Source: Sternotherus odoratus
Lineage: Eukaryota > Chordata > Testudines > Kinosternidae
Assembly (NCBI GenBank): GCA_032164245.1
Contig: JAVMKO010000001.1
Span: 292,627,041-292,691,040 of the forward strand
Direction: 5' to 3'
DNA: 64,000 nt
Program-made: the position numbers and the translations under genes
The notes under the pieces: model-generated
What the model was told of the DNA's origin: nothing
What the model saw: the letters and a program-made list of their open reading frames with translations, nothing else
Databases searched by the model: none
Shown here: positions 56,474 to 64,000 of the stretch, in pieces
How the letters are laid out: each line of letters begins with the position of its first letter
How positions within the stretch are numbered: position 1 is the stretch's first letter

Positions 56474-56992
56474 TCAGTTTTGGGAACCGTGGCCTTTCCA
56501 GGATGAAGAACATCAGTCACCATCTGCTCACGCTGAAGCAGTCTATTGGTCATGAGCTTCCTGGTTCTGATGGTCACCATGTCGTTCATCTCGGCAGTAA
56601 GCTCTCTCCAAGGGTGGGGAGCTTGCTCTGTTGTTTACGGGAAGAGAGGGATTAAGGCAACACGGCTAATGAAAGGTGCTGGAGACGGTGTATTTGTGAA
56701 AGCCACATGGACAGCAGCAATGAAGACTCCCTTTTTATTGCACCCCCAGCACGTCCCAGCCCTGACCTCAAGAGACCAGATGTGTAGGACAGAAGTCGCC
56801 ATGTCCCATTCAACGTGAGCTCTGTACAAGGGTACCAAAAGGACCAGCAGTTTGTGGCATAAATGTTTGTCCAGTGAGACCGCCAATTCATTTAATCAGG
56901 CTAACGTAGGAGTAACTTGAGGCCAGGTTTACAATGGCATTAAGGTATCTAAAGATCTATACAGGCACCTTGTGGCATGTAAGAGCTTGTCT

Positions 56993-57300
56993 TCACTAGA
57001 GCTGGCAGGGATCGATCTTTTGGCGATCGATTTATCGTGTCTCGTTAAGACGCGATAAATCAATTGCCAGCGGCTCCCCTGTCGACTCCGGAAGTCCAGC
57101 TCATCAAGAGGTGCAAGCTGGAGTTGACAGGGAACCGCGCCGCCGACCCCAGCCGCCATGAGGACGGGAGGTTAAGTTGGCTGTAGAGACGGAGGTTAAG
57201 TTGGCTGTAGAGACGTCGATTTCAGCTACGTTATTAACGTAGCTGAAATTGCGTATCTACAGTCGATTTCCCCCCTAGTGGAGACCAGCCCTTCGAGAGG
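56993..57300. mobile_element. Palindrome-rich DNA element remnant
   Basis: Two inverted repeats sit in it. One at 57019-57069 centres on GATTTATCGTGTCT and AGACGCGATAAATC. The other at 57219-57249 has perfect 14-bp arms, ATTTCAGCTACGTT and AACGTAGCTGAAAT, with a 3-base loop. A 24-25-bp unit (GGAGGTTAAGTTGGCTGTAG) is tandemly duplicated at 57162-57214. CTTGTCTTCACTAGAG on the left and CCCTAGTGGAGACCAG on the right may be degraded termini. Confidence 0.6.
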
Positions 57301-57544
57301 GCGTAACTCAGTGACTTCAAAGGAAGTTTGGAAATTTTATACGCCCCACTGGATGCCTATCTGCACTTACAGATGCATAAATAACTTTGTAAATCAGGCC
57401 TTGAGTCATTACTAACCCAGGCTAGAGCTGAGCCAGGCTTTTACTCCCATTCCATTAACTCAGGCCATCCAGAGCCTACGGTAGGTTGCTTTTTTAAATA
57501 TCAAGCTTTTTCTTAAGCTTTAAAAGAAACAACTTGCTCTACAC

Positions 57545-58134
57545 CAGGGGTGGGCAAACTTTTTGGCCTGAGGGCCACATCGGGTTTCCGAAATTATATG
57601 GAGGACTGGTTAGGGGAGGCTGTGCCTCCCCAAGCAGCCAGACGTCGCCTGGTCCCGTCTCCCTATCTGACTGCTTATCACCCCTTGATATCCCCCCGAG
57701 ACTCCTGCCCCCTGTTCTTTGCCCTCCGAGTGCCCCAACCCCTATCCATACTCTCACCACCTGACCACCACCCCAAACTCCCCTGCCCTCTATCCAATGC
57801 CCCCATTCACGGTGCCCTTACAGAGCTGCCTGGAGCACCAGGGGCAGGCCGAGTACCAGCACAGGCAGCCATGCCACCCTGCTGTAGCCAGCCACAGCAC
57901 TGCACAGCACAGAGACCGGGTCAGGCCGTGGTTCTGCAGCTGCACTGCCCAGCAAGAGCTCGCAGCCCCGCCAGAGAGCACTGCACTTGCAGGGCAGTGA
58001 GCTGAGGCTATGGGGGAGGGGAAACAGCTGGGAAGGGGCCAAGGGCTAGCCTCCCGGGCCAGGAGCTCAGGGGCCAGAGAGGAGGGCCCCGTGGGCCGGA
58101 TGTGGCCCGCAGGCTGTAGTTCCCCTCACCTCTG
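57545..58134. mobile_element. hAT-type non-autonomous element, 590 bp
   Basis: Left end CAGGGGTGGGCAAACTTTTT, right end TAGTTCCCCTCACCTCTG (diverged inverted repeat). The target duplication CTCTACAC is perfect (57537-57544 and 58135-58142). GGGCCACATCGGG near the left and GGGCCGGATGTGGCCCG near the right are further paired segments. No transposase. Confidence 0.85.
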
Positions 58135-58589
58135 CTCTACACAGTACTTTGTAAACTGGCTTTCTTCTACCGATCACTTCCTTAAAAAAAAATAAAAAAA
58201 ATTAGTGTTCGAAAATCAAAGCACATAAAAGCCGATCAAGTCCATTTGACGAACACTCTGCGTTAGAAAGATTAGAACCAAATGACATGCCTTTCATAGA
58301 GAATTCAGATACAACTAAAGTCATGGGAATAAGCTTCTGGTTCTAACAGTTTTGATGAGACAAATTACAATGCATATTTAAAGTTTATTTGCGCTTCCTG
58401 AAAGATGTTATATGTTGCTCTGCATATTAGAGATGTAGACACCCCACAAGGCCCATCCACTAATAAAACTGATGAATAATAGCCGGTCTCTAGTATTCCT
58501 TTTTGCTCACATTAACAGTATATGCTATTGGCCACTACTGGCAGTGCAACAAAAAGTGCTCTTTGTTTCATGCTATAATGAATCACTAG

Positions 58590-58670
58590 GGAGACTCACA
58601 GAAGTTAGAGATGGAAAAGACCCATTAGATCATGCAAAATCATTTTCCTGCCAAGGCAGGATTAGAAGGT
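58590..58670 (-). mobile_element. CR1 LINE tail fragment, antisense
   Basis: AGAGATGGAAAAGACCCATT, AGATCATGC and CCTGCCAAGGCAGGATTAGA correspond to an antisense CR1 tail. Short and decayed. Confidence 0.5.
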
Positions 58671-58970
58671 CATTTGTTGCCAGGCAGGAGTTTGGTAAGG
58701 AGTTCAGGCAAAGTAATTAAAAGTGACCCACAAAGGAAAAAAAAAAACTGGGATTGTGCCACTTTTGCTCCTTTATGATGTATGAAGAGAGACAGTCCTT
58801 CCTGTCCTTTTTTTAGGGATTTGCTTTTTTTACATTAGAAACTCAGGCTTCCTACACAGTCTTCCAGGAAAAACAGGGATGGCAAACGTGAAAATCTCTC
58901 CGAGCTAGAGAGCAGCGAAACCTGATTCAGAGTGGAAGAGATTTTATTTCAGCTCTCAAATGTGAATAAC

Positions 58971-59015
<45 letters not shown>

Positions 59016-59016
59016 C
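58971..59016. repeat. Compound microsatellite C-(CT)n-(CA)n
   Basis: Ten C, then about ten CT units, then about seven CA units. Purine/pyrimidine asymmetric, so triplex formation is possible. Confidence 0.95.
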
Positions 59017-60324
59017 CTGGAGAAAAACTGGGAAACAAAAAAAGGATGTTGAAAGACTCAATAGCCCCTGTCCTCTCCAGCAAAAATATGAGAAAACTTC
59101 CAATCCACTTCTCTGGGTCCTCCAAGAATTCCTCTAGCAAGACTCAGGCTTGACATTCTTGTTATTTCTAAAGGTAAAAATTAAGCAGAGGGAAACTTTA
59201 AAAGCCTTTCAGGTGTGCTTTGTGAGGAAGCAAAAAAAGGCATATGCCTAAGTCCCTCCCACCACAGTTCACTGGTCTCTTTTAACGGGAGATAGTTGAG
59301 GGTGTGGCTACTTACACATTACCCATTCTACTTAAGGGAGTTCACTGTAGAATCTGCAGTGTGGATTTCTAAAACTATTCCTACTGGCTTTTGTTGTACT
59401 AGACTAATAATTCACCATGGTAAACTTCACTAATGACAGCTGTAGTGCAAGGCTCAGGCATTTTTATTGTCATTTAACCCTATTCTGTCTCTAACCCCAT
59501 TCATGGCATGATCAGATGACCTGACACTGCACTATAGCTACCTCTGCAGTATGATGAATTACAAGTGCTAGATGTTTTCTCATTGTTGATCTCAAACTCA
59601 TCTTGAGTCCTCAGTATACAGGACATTCATGGGATCTCAAAGACGAGAGCATAGAAACATGAGAGAGAAGCTATAGCAGAGCTAGAAATAAAAGCAACAG
59701 CAAGGAAGAAGTGTAGCTGAGCAGAATGAGACAGCACATTTGAGAATGATGCATGAAAGCATTTTTAGATTCATTTAAAAAGAAACCCTAAAGGTGGGCA
59801 TGTTCATACTTGACTTAAACGATCCATGTGAGCCAGTCATCAAGAAAGTTTATTTTTAGATTTGTCAGCCCACTCTCCCACTGCAGAATGGGAATAAGAG
59901 AGTAATTAAAGTAGCTTATTTAAAAAAAATCCTCCTGTCTTCTCCACTATCATGCAGTGGAAATTCTGCCCCATTCCCCAAAGCAGTAAGCAGAACTTGC
60001 TTGATTCTCTTGTGGGTGCTGACAGAGCTAGCAGCAACCAATATTCATTTACTTAATTACAGGAAGTTTATTATTGCTTCTAAGTTTACTTAAGATAAAA
60101 GTTGTATTTTGGAATGTCAGGAATGAAGAGGATAGAGCAAGTCCATCAGACGGTAGGGGTGAAAGAGACCTTTCAGCTCACGCAGTCCAGCCCTTTCTTC
60201 TTACTACGGGCTTTGCCTACAGAAGTTTTTGCCCTTAAATATTTTTCATTGATGAAGCTCAACAGCTGTTCCATTGTCAAATTCCTCTCATTGTCCAGAA
60301 GATGCTCTGCTTGTGTAAATGAAC

Positions 60325-60400
60325 TGTAATACCAGATCAGACCAGTGGACTATCTAATCCAGTACCTTGTCTCCAACAGTGGCAAGGAACAAAAGATGCA
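60325..60400 (-). mobile_element. CR1 LINE tail fragment, antisense
   Basis: CAGATCAGACCAGTGGACTA and TCTAATCCAGTACCTTGTCT is the reverse complement of the CR1 tail found at 10200 and 55470. Confidence 0.65.
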
Positions 60401-60759
60401 GAGAAAGGAAAAGCCCCGCAGTGGAGAAGTATGCAATAAAACTGCCCATAAAAGTTTATTTCTAACCCCGGTCAATTTGTGCTGTGGAGAGACCCCTCTC
60501 CTTCCCAACTTCAACTCAGGGTCTGCGGTGGCGGGAGGAGAGAGGAAGAGACCCCTCCCCTCCTTCCGAGCTTGGGGGCTGCCACGGCGCAGGAGAGAGG
60601 GCACATATATCGCATTAAAAAGGTAAGACTATGGATATTAAAATATGAGTAGTGTGCTTTTATTTGTAGAACAAAAAAATATTAATTATGATGGGGGTTT
60701 TTTAATAGAGCGCTTTTATCTAAAGGGCTTTATAGTGGTTAGCTAACAGTACAAACAAC

Positions 60760-60842
60760 ACTGGGAAAGATCATTAAGTGGTCTGCCGAGACCCTCAGCA
60801 ATTTGAAAGTGGTCCATGGAAAAAAGTTTGAGAACCACTGAC
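60760..60842. mobile_element. MER5/hAT-like terminal fragment
   Basis: GTGGTCCATGGAAAAAAG followed by TTTGAGAACCACTG is a typical end of a MER5/Charlie-type hAT element. The other end was not found. Confidence 0.5.
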
Positions 60843-61959
60843 CTAGGCTGAAGAACAATTGTATAGCCTGCATCAAACATGTGAGGAATGTCCCCACGGC
60901 TTTTATGGGCATGTTAACATTAACTTGAATTAGTTGATTTCCAGTTTAAAAAATAGAGTCTAGGGAAGATAAGCCTTTGCACTGGGCATAAATCAATTCG
61001 ATATTGTCCTTTTGACAGCATTGCCATTTTCTGGTGCTGCAGATGCTGTGATTTGCTCTCTGACTGAGGTAATTAACAGTTACATTCCTGTACTTGACAG
61101 GAACTGTGGGCCAACGAGAATTTGCAGAGATGAAGCTTGCCGACACATTTTTCATCTTATCTGAGGTTTGCTGGCATTTCAGCGACCAAACTACCAATAC
61201 TACTAAGACCACCATTACCTTTCTCAAGTCCTCCTGCTTAGAGTGGTCCGTAGGGAATATGAAGGGTGTGTGTGAACCAATTTGGAGAGAGCATTGCATG
61301 GATAAGAGGCAGTGGTGGAAGAAGTCATGGAGATGCTCATGGGAGTAGATGAGACTATCACTGTGACATCTTCCCCTTTGCTCTAACAATCTGGTGCGAT
61401 GAGAATAGGTAAGGACAATGGTGCTAAATTGGGAAGTCTTGAAAAGTAAAGGTTAGAAGTTTGCCTGTGACACAGTGGAAAAAGGGAAGCCCCAGGAGAG
61501 ACCAAAAGGGGTGGGGTCAGGAAGACATGAAAAAATAACAATTAGGAAGATAGATGCTGACTGCAGTATTTTGAATGGACTCTGCTACTGGAGTTTTAAC
61601 CTGCCTTCAGGCTAGAGAGAAAAAGAATGCTGAAGCCCAAACATGAGATAATGGCCTATATTCTGAAAGCTACACCCTGTCCAACAATGGAGTCAGAGTT
61701 TGTCTACACGGGGAAACTATTGCAAATTAAGTTAGGGTGCAAATTTAAAGTGCCACAGTTATTCCACAACTAGTTCCTGTGGCAGGCACTGATTCTACAC
61801 TAGGAGTACCTTTGTGCATTTGAGGTCAAGCTAATGCAAAGTAGCTATTCCAGGCAACTTCTCTTTGTACGCAAGCCTTTGGAATTAGACAAACCAGTGC
61901 CCAGTGTTTTCAGACACTACCGGTGTGGTGCTCTGCTCTTGTTCGATGATGGTAACAGT

Positions 61960-62520
61960 TGGCTGCATGCGTGTTTCCTCTGTGTGCTGCCCCGGCTCTG
62001 CGCAGTTAGCTGACACAGCAGACCCTGAGAGAACCCCCAATGACCACACACTCTAATAAGGTACGAAGGCACCTGGCCAGGTTTATTGTCAAATGAAGCA
62101 CAGTAACAGTTTCCCGTAGACTCTACAAGACATACTACAAATATGTGTCCCCTGACAATGGACTGGCTCAGTCAGTGGTGGGAATTTCCACTGTCCCATA
62201 GGCCAGACAAAGAAATCCAACTCAGGGGTGTATTCTTATACACAGGTGCAAATGGATTACTCGTCACTCCTGACGCATTGAGGTGCAGTCCCTTTACGGA
62301 TTAGGATGCTGCCTCTCCCCTGATACATGTTGGTTCAAACAAACAAGTCTATCCCTCATTTATCCTTTTGACCCTGTCTTTAGGATGAGTCCACGTGTTC
62401 CTTGTTATTTCTGTGGAATAAGACTGTTACCTTTCGTAACTGCTGGCACAGCAGAAAGGTGTAAAACTGCCATTATAAAGTCTACATATTAGCAAGAATA
62501 TAGTGGTGGGTCCACATGAA
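61960..62520 (-). mobile_element. Candidate LTR-like or other long repeat, antisense
   Basis: The sequence has the feel of an LTR: on the minus strand AATAAA lies near 62080, followed by GCC-rich sequence and then TCTGCTGTGTCA at about 62010. I saw no partner LTR, no primer-binding site and no viral coding sequence nearby. Other repeat classes remain possible. Confidence 0.25.
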
Positions 62521-64000
62521 TTCAAATTCAGGGGAGGGGGAGAATGGAGGATAATTGTCCCTTTGGGGTGTCACTTCAAAAGGAAGATACCTGCTCCAGC
62601 TAAATCGCTTCCTACAATTATGCATGCAAAGAAGTAGGTTGGCTCAAGTCCTTCACAGCAGCAGTCTGCTTCTCCACCTGCGTTCTCCCCACCTTCTCAT
62701 CCCCTGAAGTTAAAAACAGAGCTGACAGAAGAGTCAAGTTAATAGATCTATTAAAATTCACCAGCCTAAAATCAGTGTCATATTTTTCTCCTTTTACCAT
62801 TTTTGCCTGTTTCCCTGTAGATTCTCTTCCCTCGCCTTTGTTTTTCCAAACACGCATTCGCCTTTCACAGGCCAGAACTGTGCCCTTCTTCTGTGTTCTG
62901 TTCCTTTACATTCCATTCAGACACTCTGTTCCCTGCCCTCATCCGGTCCGAGCTGTACACAGCTCCAAGCATCCGAAAGTTCCCTTTAACTCTGAATGTC
63001 TGAAGTGCTTGTTATGTATCAGTCATTTGTGTGTCTGTTCCCATCAAGGCTGACTCCTAGGGACAACCCACAAAATACACATGGAAATCCCAAGTAGCAT
63101 AGGACAGCTGCCCTCGCGTGGAGTGGACCAGAATGAACCCAATAAACTAGATGCAAAGTGCTGGCACTTATCTTCAAACCCATAAATGGCCGGGCAACAT
63201 GAGAGACCTTTCACCTAACACATTATCGTGGCAGCTAGATTGGCTGGGTTGCACTTGGTTACGGAAGTAAAGTCTTAACACTATCTGCTGCCAAAGCTTC
63301 CTCAGCTGAGAACTCTCATCCCTAGAATTCAATCCACTTGGTAGCACCCCTGAGCCAGACAGGCGAGATGCATTTAAGTGTTTTGTGCTGGAATTTTCAT
63401 TATTTACCAGTGGCCATGAGCAGCTCTACAGAAGCTAGTGACATCAAGAGTTATTTAACTTAAGAAAAGCAGTTACAAATTATAACCTTGTAGAAACCAA
63501 AACATTCATGAATCCAACATCTGAAGCTGTACTGGCACCAAACCTCAAGCACGGCTACTGGAAGGATAAGTATTGCTCACCTCAGACAATTCTAGTCTCA
63601 ACCTGGATTACTCTCCCTGCCATTATCTTTCATGGCTCACAACGTGTTACCTTTTGCACACATTAACACATCTCACCTGGGGAAAGAACATGATAACAGA
63701 ACTGCCTCTTCCAGCATCACAAGAACGGGGAGTTCTACAAGACGACAGTGAATTCAGTCACAGTGCACCACCTGACGAAAGAATAAATGTAACAGCAAGC
63801 GCTGTAAGCCACTTCAAGAGCATGTGCCTATCTCCATCCCCACAGCTGAGAATCTATCATGCAGTCTTGACTGATGGCACCTAATAGCCATTTTCCTTCT
63901 AATCTCAACAGTTATTCTCTTTATCCTGTAACTGCGCCTCAACCCTTAAAGATTCAATCCAAAATGGACTATACTTGGCAAGTCAGAACAGCTACATTAA

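Noticed and set aside
60480..60610. GC-rich patch as a promoter or first exon
   Set aside because: Short, lacks CpG-island extent and any open frame with a donor site; it contains repeated blocks (GAGACCCCTC twice) and is probably repeat-derived.

Overview
This is vertebrate nuclear DNA, and the repeat content points to a sauropsid, most likely a cryptodiran turtle. The evidence is several CR1 LINE copies, at least two tRNA-derived SINEs of the type common in turtles (A/B-box head, CR1-like tail), many short non-autonomous hAT and TA-target (Tc1/mariner-type) elements, and old MIR/L2-like remnants. The species call is inferred from repeat families only. There is no prokaryotic gene organisation.

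The only protein-coding gene I can support is RAB6A, on the minus strand. It is a Golgi Rab GTPase. Exons 2 to 8 are all present with matching splice phases: exon 2 49802-49860, exon 3 42657-42710, two alternative exons 4 (RAB6A' type 40624-40729; RAB6A type 40453-40558), exon 5 38147-38258, exon 6 36135-36228, exon 7 22883-22949, and the coding part of exon 8 19446-19510. Together they encode residues 24-208 of the 208-residue protein. Exon 1 (start codon and first part of the P-loop) is not found and should lie beyond 64000. A long AT-rich 3' UTR runs from 19445 to about 16425. The exon 4 pair encodes exactly the known RAB6A/RAB6A' differences (V62I, T87A, V88A), and the two exons are only 65 bp apart.

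Layout: 1-860 holds what looks like the 3' end of a plus-strand transcript with two AATAAA signals, convergent with RAB6A. 900-16400 is GC-rich intergenic sequence with DNA-transposon and MIR remnants, a strong CTCF-like site at 12630, and a 1.3-kb hAT-type element at 12923-14216 filled with about 30 copies of a very G-rich minisatellite. 16425-49860 is RAB6A, whose introns carry hAT, TA-type MITE, foldback, CR1 and L2-like insertions and a (TA)51 microsatellite. 49861-64000 is intron 1, rich in CR1, SINE, hAT and MITE copies, one CR1 carrying two nested insertions.

The most notable points are the sterically close alternative exon pair, a 29-T tract just upstream of the RAB6A' acceptor, inverted MITEs flanking exon 6, a 60-bp-arm foldback in intron 5, the minisatellite captured in a hAT element, and a set of hAT insertions whose target duplications nearly all have a central TA. 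Nothing here looks like an entirely new gene system.
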